Of a stretch of 64,000 nucleotides of DNA, positions 43,979-53,316 are shown piece by piece. The notes under the pieces were generated by a model. That model had not been told where the DNA came from. It was given only the letters and a program-made list of their open reading frames with translations, and searched no databases. This DNA is from Microtetraspora sp. NBRC 13810 (GTDB taxonomy: Bacteria; Actinomycetota; Actinomycetes; Streptosporangiales; Streptosporangiaceae): positions 62,001 through 126,000 of the forward strand of contig NZ_BSRQ01000001.1 in the NCBI RefSeq assembly GCF_030268685.1, read 5' to 3'. The translations under genes were made by a program, and so were the position numbers. How positions within the stretch are numbered: position 1 is the stretch's first letter; each line of letters opens with the position of its first letter.

Positions 43979-45073
43979 GTGGCCGAACCCGTCACGGTGG
44001 TCATCGACCCCTTCGAGGCACACCTGGTAGAGACCGACACGCTCCGTGTCGGCCTGGTGGTGCCCGTGTCCGGCGTGCTGGGCCTGCTCGGGCCGTGCGC
44101 CATCAACTGCGCGCTGCTCGCCGCCTCGGAGGTCAACGCCGCGGGCGGGGTGCTGGGCCGGCGGATCGAGCTGGTCCTGGTCGACGGCGGCCGGTCCCCC
44201 GCGGAGGTGGGCCGCGAGGTGTCCGGGCTGGTCGCCGCGGGCGCCGTGCAGGCCGTCGTGGGCACGCACGCCAGCGACGTGCGGGTGACCGTCGAGCGGG
44301 CGCTCCGCGGCGCCGCGCCGTTCGTCTACACGCCGCCGTACGAGGGCGGGGCCCGCGCCCGGGGTGTCTACTACCTCGGCGAGCCGGCGTCCCGGCAGGT
44401 CGGCCCGGGGCTCGACTGGCTGCTGGACCACCGCAGGGCCAGGCGGTGGTTCCTCGTGGGCAACGACTACGTCTGGCCCCGGCTGGTGCACGCCTCCGCC
44501 CGCGCCCACCTGCGGGCCCGGTCGGCGACGGTGGTGGGCGAGCGGTTCGTCCCCTCCGGCACCTCCGACATGGCGCCGCTGATCGAGGAGCTGGCCGCCG
44601 TCAGGCCGGACGCGGTGCTGGTCAACCTCATCGGCAGCGACCTGGTCGCGTTCAACCGGGCGTTCACCGCGAGCGGGCTCGCCTTCCCCCGGCTGTGCGG
44701 GGCGCTGGAGGAGCACGGCCTGCTCGCCACCGGCGGCGACGTCACCGGCGAGCTGTACGCGGCGATGGGTTACTTCAGCAGCGTCGCCACCGACGCGAGC
44801 CTCAGCCTGGGCGGGCGCTACACCCGGATGTTCGGCCCGGACGCGCCGCTGCTGAACGGGCACGGCCACGGCTGTTACGAGGGCGTACTGATGCTGGCCG
44901 CGCTGGCCCGGCGGGCGGGGTCGCTCAGCGTGCCCGCGGTCGAGGCGGTCGCCGACGGCACCGCCATCGTCAGCGGCCGGGGACGGGTCGTGCTGGCCGA
45001 CCGGCACGTCCGCCAGCGGGTGTACGTGGGCCGGGCGGACGGCCTGGACTTCGACGTCGTGACGTCCGTTTGA
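43979..45073 (+). CDS. AmiC-like ligand-binding protein without a signal peptide
   Basis: Type I periplasmic-binding fold protein of 364 aa resembling AmiC and the amide/urea binding proteins. It has LRVGLVVPVSGVLGLLGP, the LVVG-like VQAVVGTHASDVR, RRWFLVGNDYVWPR, FVPSGTSDMAPLIEEL and YEGVLMLAALA. It starts directly with MAEPVTVVIDPFE and has no signal sequence or lipobox, so it should be cytoplasmic, as Pseudomonas AmiC is. GTG start. With an acetamidase downstream it is probably an amide sensor rather than a transport component. Confidence 0.78.
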   Translation: MAEPVTVVIDPFEAHLVETDTLRVGLVVPVSGVLGLLGPCAINCALLAASEVNAAGGVLGRRIELVLVDGGRSPAEVGREVSGLVAAGAVQAVVGTHASDVRVTVERALRGAAPFVYTPPYEGGARARGVYYLGEPASRQVGPGLDWLLDHRRARRWFLVGNDYVWPRLVHASARAHLRARSATVVGERFVPSGTSDMAPLIEELAAVRPDAVLVNLIGSDLVAFNRAFTASGLAFPRLCGALEEHGLLATGGDVTGELYAAMGYFSSVATDASLSLGGRYTRMFGPDAPLLNGHGHGCYEGVLMLAALARRAGSLSVPAVEAVADGTAIVSGRGRVVLADRHVRQRVYVGRADGLDFDVVTSV

Positions 45074-45169
45074 TGCGGCCACGTAAAACTTTGCCGCTAA
45101 ACCTTTTCGTTTTCAAGGATTTGCCCCTATCGTACGGCTCTGCAACAGCGTGTGTTCTAGGAGCCGCAC

Positions 45170-46582
45170 ATGACCTCCTCCGAGACGTCCTCATCGTCTT
45201 CACCCCCAGCAGGCGTCGAGAGCTTCGGCTACAAGCAGGAGCTACGACGCGCGCTGACCTTCACCGACCTGCTGATCTACGGCCTGATCTTCATGGTGCC
45301 GATCGCGCCGTTCGGCATCTTCGGCAGCGTCTTCGAGGCGTCCGGCGGGATGGTCGCGCTCGCGTATCTCATCGGCATGATCGCGATGGCGTTCACCGCG
45401 CTGTCGTACGCGCAGATGGCGCGGGCGTTCCCGATGGCCGGATCGGTCTACACCTACGCGGGACGCGGCATCGCCGCCCCGGTGGGCTTCCTCGCCGGCT
45501 GGGTCATCCTGCTCGACTACGTGCTCGTGCCCTCCCTGCTCTACCTGGTGGCCGGCGCCGCCATGGCGTCGTTCGTGCCGGCGGTGCCGATCTGGGGCTG
45601 GGTGATCGCCTTCATCGTGCTGAACACCGCGGTCAACTACTTCGGCATCTCGATGACCGCACTCATGAACAAGGTCATGCTGGTCTTCGAGCTGGTCGTG
45701 CTGGCGATCTTCCTGATCATCGGCGCGGTCGCGCTCGCCCAGGGCAAGGGGCACGGGAACTTCTTCAGCCCGCTCTTCGACTCCTCCACCTTCACCTGGC
45801 CGCTGGTGTTCGGCGCGGTCTCGGTGGCGGTGCTGTCCTTCCTCGGCTTCGACGGCATCTCGATGCTGGCCGAGGAGAGCCGCGAGGACACCAGGCGGCT
45901 CGGCCGTTCCATGGTGCTGGCGCTCGCGCTGGCCGGCGTGCTGTTCATCGTGCAGACCTGGGTCGCCGCGCTGCTCGCCCCGGACCGGACCGGCCTGCTC
46001 AACAACGGCGACCCGGCGGGCACGGCGTTCTATGACATCGCGGAGTTCGCCGGCGGGCACTGGCTCAGCGTGCTCACCGCCGTAACCACCGCGGTGGCCT
46101 GGGGCTTCGCCAACTCCCTGGTAGCCCAGGCGGCCACCTCGCGGCTGCTGTTCGCGATGGCCCGCGACCGGCAGCTCCCCGCCTTCCTCAGCCGCGTGCA
46201 CCCCAGGCACAAGGTTCCGGTCAACGCGACCTTCCTCGTCGCCGCCGTCTCCCTCGTCTTCGGCGTGTACATGAGCACCCGCAGCGACGGGATCACGCTG
46301 CTGACCACCCTGGTGAACTTCGGCGCGATGACCGCCTTCCTCGCGCTGCACGTGTCGGTGGTCGTGCACTACGTCGTGCGCAACCGCAGCCGCGACTGGT
46401 GGCGGCACCTCATCGCCCCGGTCATCGGCTTCCTGATCCTGCTCTACGTCGTGATCAACGCCAGCATCGCCGCCCAGGTGCTCGGCTTCGTCTGGCTGCT
46501 GATCGGCGTGATCGTCCTCGTCGGCTCCTACATGATGGGCCGCCGTCCCACCCTGTCCGCGATCAAGGAGTACTCCGAGTGA
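45170..46582 (+). CDS. APC family amino acid/amide permease
   Basis: APC transporter of 470 aa with about 12 membrane segments after a Ser-rich cytoplasmic start. Family features are ALTFTDLLIYGLIFMVPIAP, GMIAMAFTALSYAQMARAFPMAGSVYTY (in parts), and FLGFDGISMLAEESRED. ATG at 45170 with TAGGAG upstream. The 96 bp before it is AT-rich and likely holds a promoter. The GTGA overlap with the acetamidase gene indicates co-translation, so the imported solute is probably an amide or related compound. Confidence 0.9.
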   Translation: MTSSETSSSSSPPAGVESFGYKQELRRALTFTDLLIYGLIFMVPIAPFGIFGSVFEASGGMVALAYLIGMIAMAFTALSYAQMARAFPMAGSVYTYAGRGIAAPVGFLAGWVILLDYVLVPSLLYLVAGAAMASFVPAVPIWGWVIAFIVLNTAVNYFGISMTALMNKVMLVFELVVLAIFLIIGAVALAQGKGHGNFFSPLFDSSTFTWPLVFGAVSVAVLSFLGFDGISMLAEESREDTRRLGRSMVLALALAGVLFIVQTWVAALLAPDRTGLLNNGDPAGTAFYDIAEFAGGHWLSVLTAVTTAVAWGFANSLVAQAATSRLLFAMARDRQLPAFLSRVHPRHKVPVNATFLVAAVSLVFGVYMSTRSDGITLLTTLVNFGAMTAFLALHVSVVVHYVVRNRSRDWWRHLIAPVIGFLILLYVVINASIAAQVLGFVWLLIGVIVLVGSYMMGRRPTLSAIKEYSE

Positions 46583-47595
46583 ACATCGTCTCCTACCGTC
46601 CCTCTCCCGAGGAGCTGTCCTTCACCTTCGGCGGGCGTCCCGCCGTGGGAAGCGTCAAGCCGGGGACGATCATGGAGCTGTTCACCGAGGACTGCTTCGG
46701 CGGGCGGGTGCGCGGGGTGCGGGACCTGCCCTCCCAGGTGTGCGAGTTCCCCTACCTGAACCCGGTCACCGGTCCCTTCCACGTGGAGGGGGCGGAGCCC
46801 GGGGACACCCTCGCGCTGCACTTCGTCTCCATCGAGCCCGCCCGCGACTGGGCGGTCTCCACGACGTTCCCGCACTTCGGGGCGCTCACCGGCACCCACA
46901 CCACCGCCACCCTCCAGCCGCCGCTGGAGGAGGTCGTGTGGCTGTACGAGGTGGACGCGGAGCGCCGGGTGGTCCGCTACCGGGCGCGGCGCGGGGACTT
47001 CACGGTCGAGATGCCGCTGGACCCGATGCACGGCACGGTGGGCGTGGCGCCGGGCGCGTCCGAGGCCCGGATGACGATCACGCCCGACGCGCACGGCGGC
47101 AACATGGACACTCCCGAGCTGCGTGCCGGGGTGACCGTCTACCTCGGCGTCAACGTGGCGGGCGGCCTGTTCTCCATCGGCGACGGGCACTGCCGGCAGG
47201 GGCACGGCGAGGTGTGCGGCACGGCCGTGGAGGCGGCCATGAACACCGTCGTCGCGGTCGAGCTGATCAAGGGCGTGGGCACGCCGTGGCCGCGTCTCGA
47301 AGACGACGGGCACCTGATGTCCACCGGTTCGGCCCGGCCGCTGGAGGACGCCTACCGGATCAGCCAGCACGACCTGGTGACCTGGACGGCGTCGCTGACC
47401 GGGCTGGACGAGCTGGACGCCTACCAGCTCGTCAGCCAGGGCGGCGAGGCCCCGGTGGGCAACGTGTGCGACACGAACTACACCATGGTCGCCAAGTTGC
47501 CCAAGGCGTACCTCGGCGCCGGGGCCCCGGAGGTCTACGAGTCGGCGCACGGGCGGCTGCGGGCCTTGGGCGCGCAGTACCTGTCCTCCCGCTGA
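46579..47595 (+). CDS. Acetamidase/formamidase family protein
   Basis: FmdA/AmdA family amidase of 338 aa, releasing ammonia from short-chain amides. Conserved stretches are HVEGAEPGDTLALHFVSIEPARDW in parts, PHGGNMDT-like DAHGGNMDTPELRAG, LGVNVAGGLFSIGDGHCRQGHGEVCG (in parts) with the metal/catalytic His and Glu, and AVELIKGVGTPWPR. GTG at 46579. The gene ends 15 bp from the convergent lacI gene. With the permease and AmiC-like gene it forms an amide utilisation set. Confidence 0.9.
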   Translation: MNIVSYRPSPEELSFTFGGRPAVGSVKPGTIMELFTEDCFGGRVRGVRDLPSQVCEFPYLNPVTGPFHVEGAEPGDTLALHFVSIEPARDWAVSTTFPHFGALTGTHTTATLQPPLEEVVWLYEVDAERRVVRYRARRGDFTVEMPLDPMHGTVGVAPGASEARMTITPDAHGGNMDTPELRAGVTVYLGVNVAGGLFSIGDGHCRQGHGEVCGTAVEAAMNTVVAVELIKGVGTPWPRLEDDGHLMSTGSARPLEDAYRISQHDLVTWTASLTGLDELDAYQLVSQGGEAPVGNVCDTNYTMVAKLPKAYLGAGAPEVYESAHGRLRALGAQYLSSR

Positions 47596-47610
47596 CGCCG
47601 GACAGCCGGG

Positions 47611-48624
47611 TCAGGTCAGGGCGCGGGTGCTCTCCCTGAGCACGACCCGCGCCCTGGCCGCCTCGGCGCCCGCGGGGTCGGCGCCGAGGGCGAGCTCGAC
47701 GGCCCGCGTGCCCATCTCGGCCAGCGGCAGGCGGACCGTCGTCAGCGCGGGGGTGAGGTCGCGCAGGGTGGGGATGTCGTCGAAGCCGGCGACCGAGATC
47801 CGGCCCGGCACGTCCACCCCGGCCCCGCGCAGCGCGGCGAGCGCGCCCACCGCCATCACGTCGTTGACGGCGAAGACGCAGGTCACCTCCGTGCCGTGGG
47901 CGGCGAGCAGTTCGCGGGCCGCGGCGTGCCCGCCGTCCCGGTCGAACGGGCCGGGGATCAGCACGGGCGCGGGCAGGCCGAGCGAGGCCAGCCCCTCGGC
48001 GAACCCGGCGGTCCTGTCGGCGGCGGTGAGCAGGCCGGGCGGGCCGGTGAGCACGGCGAACCGGGTGTGGCCGAGCCTGGCGAGCGCTTCGGCCAGTTCC
48101 CGGGACCCGGCGTGGTTGTCCGGTACGACGGTGTCCACGCCGAGCAGGTCCTGCCCGATGAGCGCGGCCCTGCCGCCGGTGCCCTGGAAGCGGTCGATCT
48201 CGGCGCGCAGCCGCGCGGTCACCTCCGGGTCGGCGCTCCGGCTGCCGGCCAGCACGATCGCCCGGACCCGCTGGGCGCGGAGGGTGGCGACGTAGCCGAT
48301 CTCCGCCTCCGGGTCGCGGAACGTGGTGCCGACCATGACGGACAGCCCGTGCCGCCCGGCCGCGCGCACGACGGCGTTGGCGACCTCGGCGAAGTAGGGG
48401 TCGGACAGGTCGTGCACGACCAGGCCGAGGATGTCGCTCGCGCTGCGGGCGAGGGCCTGCGCGGCGCGGTTGGTGGTGTATCCCAGCTCGGCGGCGGCCT
48501 GCTCGACCCGGTCCCGCAGCGCCCGGCCGACCTGCCGGGTGCTGCCGTTGAGCACCCGGGATGCCGTGGCCAGCGATACGCCCGCCTGCCGGGCGACATC
48601 CTCCAGGGTGGCGTCGCGCGGCAT
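47611..48624 (-). CDS. LacI family transcriptional regulator
   Basis: LacI repressor of 337 aa. The HTH is ATLEDVARQAGVSLATASRVLNG and the hinge helix follows with LARSASDILGLVVHD. The sugar-binding domain has FAVNDVMAVGALAALRGAGVDVP and ISVAGFDDIPTLRDLTPALTTV. ATG start. A near-palindrome GGAAAACGCTTTCC lies about 50 bp upstream and matches the operator of the operon at 40333-43456, so it probably controls both itself and that operon from a distance. Confidence 0.92.
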   Translation of the reverse strand: MPRDATLEDVARQAGVSLATASRVLNGSTRQVGRALRDRVEQAAAELGYTTNRAAQALARSASDILGLVVHDLSDPYFAEVANAVVRAAGRHGLSVMVGTTFRDPEAEIGYVATLRAQRVRAIVLAGSRSADPEVTARLRAEIDRFQGTGGRAALIGQDLLGVDTVVPDNHAGSRELAEALARLGHTRFAVLTGPPGLLTAADRTAGFAEGLASLGLPAPVLIPGPFDRDGGHAAARELLAAHGTEVTCVFAVNDVMAVGALAALRGAGVDVPGRISVAGFDDIPTLRDLTPALTTVRLPLAEMGTRAVELALGADPAGAEAARARVVLRESTRALT

Positions 48625-48674
48625 GCCGTGCTCCCGTTCGTCGAAGGGACGGTGTCAGGGACGAGGGTAATCGC

Positions 48675-48688
48675 CGGAAAACGCTTTC
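48675..48688 (-). promoter_or_regulatory. LacI operator upstream of lacI
   Basis: GGAAAACGCTTTCC, identical to the perfect palindrome at 40307-40320 except for A in place of G at position six. It supports autoregulation of the LacI gene. Confidence 0.6.
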
Positions 48689-48707
48689 CGTATCCGATTC
48701 TGCCACA

Positions 48708-49490
48708 TCAGAGGCGTTTCCCCCGCCGCGGAGAAGGCAGGTCGTGACGCCCCGAGACGAACTCCTGGACGCTGATCTTGGCACGGATGACCGGGTGCCG
48801 CCAGCGCTGTTCCCGGTACAGCGCGCGGGCCATCTTGCCCGGCCGGGGACGCGGCGCGTCCGGGCCGAAGAACCAGCGGGCCCACGGCGAGCCCGGCCGG
48901 GCCAGCCGCACCGCGCCGACGACGAGCAGGCCGGGGACGAACAGTCCCACCAGGCCGGTCCAGATCTTGCCCTTGAGCAGGGTGACCACGGCGAGGACCA
49001 GGTTGCCCACGAGGACGGCTGGAGCGATCCACGGCCCGGGGCGCACGCCGTCGGGCACCTCCCAGCCGAGCGGACGCAGGCCGAGCACGAGCAGCCCGGT
49101 GACCGCGACCGCCACGAACACCGCGTCCACCGACGCGCGTCCCTCCTCCGACCAGTAGACGTCACGCAGGTGCAGGATGAGCGCGAACTCGTCGAGCACC
49201 AGGGCCGCGCCCACGCCCAGGATGGAGGCGGTCACCGCGTACCAGCCCTCGGAGATGCCGGAGACGACCAGCCCGGACACGCCGCCGAAGAGCATCAGCA
49301 CCACGCCGAACACCACGTGGTGGATGTGCACCTCGCCGACGTTGACGTTCTTGAACCACCAGGACACGTCGGCCCGGATCAGCCGGACGTTGATCCGGGT
49401 GAAGACGAAGGTCGCGATCAATGCGACGAAGAAACAGAAAAGTGGCAACCTGCCGGCGTCGAGGATCCGCTGAGCGAACCATTCCCCCAT
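48708..49490 (-). CDS. Conserved integral membrane protein of unknown function
   Basis: 260 aa with about six or seven hydrophobic segments and a charged C-terminus rich in Arg and Lys (SPRRGKRL). A distinctive VGEVHIHHVVFGVVLMLFGG segment with three His residues may bind metal or haem; this is unproven. DEFALILHLRDVYWSEEGRAS is also conserved-looking. ATG start at 49488-49490. It stands between the LacI gene and the FadR-type gene on the same strand, with no clear link to either. I do not recognise a function. Confidence 0.75.
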   Translation of the reverse strand: MGEWFAQRILDAGRLPLFCFFVALIATFVFTRINVRLIRADVSWWFKNVNVGEVHIHHVVFGVVLMLFGGVSGLVVSGISEGWYAVTASILGVGAALVLDEFALILHLRDVYWSEEGRASVDAVFVAVAVTGLLVLGLRPLGWEVPDGVRPGPWIAPAVLVGNLVLAVVTLLKGKIWTGLVGLFVPGLLVVGAVRLARPGSPWARWFFGPDAPRPRPGKMARALYREQRWRHPVIRAKISVQEFVSGRHDLPSPRRGKRL

Positions 49491-49562
49491 GTTCCCGTCC
49501 GATTCCGTCCTGGTTGGTCGGCCTCTGTGAGCGTCGGTCGGCCTCTGTGAGCGCCGGCCTCT

Positions 49563-50285
49563 CTAAGCAAGGAAGCCGCGCAGCAGTGCCGCCGTCCCCT
49601 CCAGGTGCTCGGCCACGGCCCGGCGCGCCGCCTCCGCGTCGCCGGCCAGGATCGCGGCCACGATGGCGTCGTGCTGGACGGCGGCGTGCGCGATGTTGAC
49701 GTCGAGGACCGGGATCGCGTTGAGCAGGTCGGTGACGCGCATCCGGGCGTCGGCGCTCGCGGCCACCAGCAGCGGCGAGCCGGTCAGCTCGGCGATGGCC
49801 AGGTGGAAGGCGGTGTCCATGCGGCGGTAGTCGGCGGGGTTCGCGGTGTTGACCGCGCGCAGCCGCCGGCGCAGGGTGGCGCTCTGCTCGGGGCGGAGCT
49901 CCGCGCAGGCCAGCGCCTGCGCCGAGCCGACCTCGATCGCCATCCGGTAGACGAGCGCGTCGGCGAGCTCGCCCGGGGCCATGTGGGAGACGAGCCTGCG
50001 CAGATCCCCCATCGTCGGCGGCGGGGGCCGGTAGGTGACGAAGGCTCCGCCGTACCTGCCCCTGCGGACGTCGAGGTAGCCGGCGTCCTGCAGGGCGCGG
50101 ATCGCCTCGCGCAGGGTGACCCGGCTGATGCCGAGCCGGGTGGCGAGGTCTCGCTCCGGCGGCAGCTTCTCCCCGTGCCCCACGACTCCGAGCTTGATCG
50201 CCTGTAGGAGCCGCTCCACGGTCTCCTCGAAGGCGTTACCCGAGCGGACCGGGCGGAAGGCGACGTCGAGGCCGTTCTCCGTCAT
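49563..50285 (-). CDS. FadR-subfamily GntR transcriptional regulator
   Basis: GntR/FadR regulator of 240 aa. The winged helix is at about residues 24-88 with EKLPPERDLATRLGISRVTLREAIRAL in parts. The all-helical FCD domain contains FHLAIAELTGSPLLV and the metal-binding His in HDAIVAAILAGDAEAARRAVAEHL. ATG start. Divergent from the gamma-glutamylation operon across about 310 bp; it is the probable regulator of that operon. Confidence 0.9.
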   Translation of the reverse strand: MTENGLDVAFRPVRSGNAFEETVERLLQAIKLGVVGHGEKLPPERDLATRLGISRVTLREAIRALQDAGYLDVRRGRYGGAFVTYRPPPPTMGDLRRLVSHMAPGELADALVYRMAIEVGSAQALACAELRPEQSATLRRRLRAVNTANPADYRRMDTAFHLAIAELTGSPLLVAASADARMRVTDLLNAIPVLDVNIAHAAVQHDAIVAAILAGDAEAARRAVAEHLEGTAALLRGFLA

Positions 50286-50523
50286 GCTTCCCCCTCCCCC
50301 GGGTCGCCCGAAGCAGCCCTGACCTCCGCCCGGCGGTGAACGGCCGGCAACTCCAGCCTAGTCAGCGATCAGGCGAGTTCGGCCTCGGAAGCGTCTCGGT
50401 CCGGGACGGAGAACACGGGGTGAGACGTGATCGACGTCGGCGCGGCGGAAGGGCCCGGCGAGGAGGAGTGCCGCGGCATCCGGGTAAATCTTTCCGCACA
50501 AACGCCCGGACCTGCGTGAACCG

Positions 50524-50598
50524 TTGACAAGCGGCTTCTCACAGTGCTTGCATGCGTGGCATTGGTCTGGTTTCAGACTTTTGGTGGAAGGAGCGGAC
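50524..50598 (+). promoter_or_regulatory. Promoter and candidate FadR-type operator of the ligase operon
   Basis: TTGACA at 50524-50529 is a good -35 box, with TTGCAT about 18 bp later as a weak -10. GTCTG-GTTT-CAGAC (50565-50578) is an inverted repeat downstream of it. It resembles the short GT-C...G-AC palindromes of FadR-type GntR regulators. GGAAGGAG sets the GTG start at 50599. Confidence 0.5.
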
Positions 50599-51960
50599 GT
50601 GACTCCTCGCGGCATGCTGACCCCGGAGCAGCTGACAGCCGGTGTGGAGAGCGGTGAGTTCGACACCGTCCTGCTCGCCGTCACCGACATGCAGGGACGC
50701 CTCCAGGGCAAGCGGCTGTCGGCCCGCTACTTCCTGGAGGAGGTGCTCGAACACGCGGCCGAGGGCTGCGACTACCTCCTCGCGGTGGACGTGGACATGA
50801 ACACCGTCGAGGGCTACGCGATGTCCTCCTGGGAGCGCGGGTACGGCGACTTCGTCATGCGGCCCGACCTCGCCACCCTGCGCCGGGTGCCCTGGCAGGA
50901 GGGCACCGCCATGGTCGTCGCCGACCTCGTCTGGGAGGACGGCACGGATGTCACCCCCTCCCCGCGGCAGATCCTGCGCCGCCAGCTCGACCGCCTGCGC
51001 GAGCGGGGCCTGCTCGCCTACGTCGGGACCGAGCTGGAGTTCGTCCTCTACGACGACAGCTACGAGGACGCCTGGCGCCGCGGCTACCGCGACCTGACCC
51101 CGGCCAACCAGTACAACGTGGACTACTCCCTCCTCGGCACCGCCCGCGTCGAACCGCTGCTGCGCAGGATCCGGCTCGGCATGGAGGGCGCGGGCATGTA
51201 CGTCGAGTCCGCCAAGGGCGAGTGCAACCTGGGCCAGCACGAGATCGCCTTCCGCTACACCGAGGCGCTGGCCACCTGCGACAACCACTCGATCTACAAG
51301 AACGGCGCCAAGGAGATCGCCGCCCAGGAGGGCAGGTCGATCACCTTCATGGCCAAGCCGAACGCGCGCGAGGGCAACTCGTGCCACATCCACATCTCGC
51401 TGCGCACCCCCGGGGGCGAGCCGGTGATGGCCGGGGACGAGGAGCACGGGCTGTCCGAGCTGGGACGGCGGTTCATCGCCGGCCAGCTCGCCTGCCTGCG
51501 CGAGTTCACCCTCTGCTACGCCCCGAACATCAACTCCTACAAGCGGTACGTGCCGGGCAGCTTCGCCCCCACCGCCGTCCGGTGGGGGGTGGACAACCGC
51601 ACGTGCGCGCTGCGCCTGGTCGGGCACGGCTCGTCGCTGCGGGTGGAGAACCGGGTGCCGGGCGGGGACGTCAACCCCTACCTGGCCGTGTCCGCGCTGA
51701 TCGCGGCCGGCCTGCACGGCATCGACAACGAGCTGGAGCTCCCGGAGGCGTGCGCGGGCAACGCCTACACCTCCGGGGCCGAGACGGTCCCGCACACGCT
51801 GCGCGACGCGCTGGCGCTGTGGGAGGGCTCGCCGGCGGCCAAGGCGGCCTTCGGCGACGAGGTCGTCGAGCACTACGCGCACAGCGCCCGGGTCGAGCTC
51901 GCCGCCTTCGACTCGGCGGTCACCGACTGGGAGCTGTTCCGCGGCTTCGAACGGATGTAG
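50599..51960 (+). CDS. Glutamine synthetase-like gamma-glutamylamine ligase (GlnA4/PuuA type)
   Basis: GS-fold ligase of 453 aa. Family motifs are present (TELEFVLYD, GECNLGQHEIAFRY, KPNAREGNSCHIHISL, NINSYKRYVPGSFAP, RVENRVPGGDVNPYLAVSALIAAGL in parts). It lacks the strict features of GlnA and is embedded in a catabolic operon, as with S. coelicolor GlnA4 (ethanolamine) and GlnA3 (polyamines), known enzymes that join glutamate to amines. GTG start. Which amine is used cannot be told from the sequence. Confidence 0.85.
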   Translation: MTPRGMLTPEQLTAGVESGEFDTVLLAVTDMQGRLQGKRLSARYFLEEVLEHAAEGCDYLLAVDVDMNTVEGYAMSSWERGYGDFVMRPDLATLRRVPWQEGTAMVVADLVWEDGTDVTPSPRQILRRQLDRLRERGLLAYVGTELEFVLYDDSYEDAWRRGYRDLTPANQYNVDYSLLGTARVEPLLRRIRLGMEGAGMYVESAKGECNLGQHEIAFRYTEALATCDNHSIYKNGAKEIAAQEGRSITFMAKPNAREGNSCHIHISLRTPGGEPVMAGDEEHGLSELGRRFIAGQLACLREFTLCYAPNINSYKRYVPGSFAPTAVRWGVDNRTCALRLVGHGSSLRVENRVPGGDVNPYLAVSALIAAGLHGIDNELELPEACAGNAYTSGAETVPHTLRDALALWEGSPAAKAAFGDEVVEHYAHSARVELAAFDSAVTDWELFRGFERM

Positions 51961-51967
51961 AGGGGAC

Positions 51968-53314
51968 ATGAAGATCATCAATCCGGCGACGGAGGAACCG
52001 ATCGCCGAGGTGGAGATGGCGGACGCCGCCGAGGTGGACCGCGCGGTGGAACGTGCCAGGAGGGCGTTCCCCGGCTGGCGGGAGGTGAGCCCCGGCGACC
52101 GGGCCCGCCTGCTGCGCCGCTTCGCCGCCCTGGTGGACTCCCGCGCGGACGAGCTCGCCGCGCTGGAGGTGGCCAACGCCGGGCACACGATCGGCAACGC
52201 CCGCTGGGAGGCCGGCAACGTCCGCGACGTGCTGGACTTCTACGCCGGAGCGCCGGAACGGCTGCACGGCAAGCAGATCCCGGTCTCCGGCGGCCTGGAC
52301 GTCACCTTCGCCGAACCGCTCGGCGTGGTCGGCGTCATCGTGCCGTGGAACTTCCCGATGACCATCATGACCTGGGGCGTCGCCCCCGCGCTCGCGGCGG
52401 GCAACACGGTGGTCGTCAAGCCCGCCGAGTGGACGCCGCTGACCGCCCGCCGGCTGGCGGAGATCGCCCTGGAGGCCGGCCTCCCCGAGAACGTCCTCCA
52501 GGTCGTGCCCGGCGAGGGCGAGGTGGCCGGCGCCCGGCTGGTCGACCACCCGGACGTCGCCAAGATCGTGTTCACCGGGTCCACCGAGGTGGGCAGGCAG
52601 ATCGCCGCCAGGGCGGGCGAGCAGGTCAAGCGGGTCACCCTGGAGCTCGGCGGCAAGAGCGCCAACATCGTCTTCGCCGACGCCGACCTGGCGAAGGCCG
52701 CGGCCACGGCGCCGTACGCCGTGTTCGACAACGCGGGGCAGGACTGCTGCGCGCGCTCGCGCGTCCTCGTCCAGCGCTCGGTGTACGACGAGTTCCTGGA
52801 GCGCCTCGTGGCGGCCGTGCGGGCGGTCCGGGTGGGCGACCCGCTCGACCCGGCCATCGAGATGGGGCCGCTGATCAGCGCCGAGCATCGGTCCAGGGTG
52901 GCGTCCTTCGTCACCGGCACGCCGTACGCGCAGGGCGGCTGCCCGGCGGGGCCGGGATTCTGGTTCCCGCCGACCGTGCTGGTCCCGGACGGGCTGGACG
53001 ACCCCGCGTACACCCAGGAGATCTTCGGCCCGGTGGTGAGCGTGGTGCCGTTCGAGGACGAGGCCGACGCCGTGCGGATCGCCAACGACACGCCGTACGG
53101 GCTGAGCGGGTCGATCTGGACCCGGGACGTCGGGCGGGCGCTGCGCACGGCCAGGGCGGTCGAGGCCGGCAACCTGTCGGTCAACTCGCACTCCTCGGTC
53201 CGCTACTGGACCCCCTTCGGCGGCTTCAAGCAGTCCGGGCTCGGCCGCGAGCTCGGCCCGGACGCGCTCGCCGCCTTCACCGAGACCAAGAACGTCTTCA
53301 TCTCATCGGAGTGA
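51968..53314 (+). CDS. Aldehyde dehydrogenase
   Basis: NAD(P)-dependent aldehyde dehydrogenase of 448 aa, slightly short for the family. Catalytic Cys260 lies in NAGQDCCARSR and the base Glu226 in LELGGKS. VGVIVPWNFPMTIMTWGVAPALAAGN in parts and FTGSTEVGRQ line the cofactor site. ATG behind GAGGGGAC, 7 bp after the ligase gene. In this operon it should oxidise the gamma-glutamyl aminoaldehyde made from the glutamylated amine. Confidence 0.93.
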   Translation: MKIINPATEEPIAEVEMADAAEVDRAVERARRAFPGWREVSPGDRARLLRRFAALVDSRADELAALEVANAGHTIGNARWEAGNVRDVLDFYAGAPERLHGKQIPVSGGLDVTFAEPLGVVGVIVPWNFPMTIMTWGVAPALAAGNTVVVKPAEWTPLTARRLAEIALEAGLPENVLQVVPGEGEVAGARLVDHPDVAKIVFTGSTEVGRQIAARAGEQVKRVTLELGGKSANIVFADADLAKAAATAPYAVFDNAGQDCCARSRVLVQRSVYDEFLERLVAAVRAVRVGDPLDPAIEMGPLISAEHRSRVASFVTGTPYAQGGCPAGPGFWFPPTVLVPDGLDDPAYTQEIFGPVVSVVPFEDEADAVRIANDTPYGLSGSIWTRDVGRALRTARAVEAGNLSVNSHSSVRYWTPFGGFKQSGLGRELGPDALAAFTETKNVFISSE

Positions 53315-53316
53315 AC

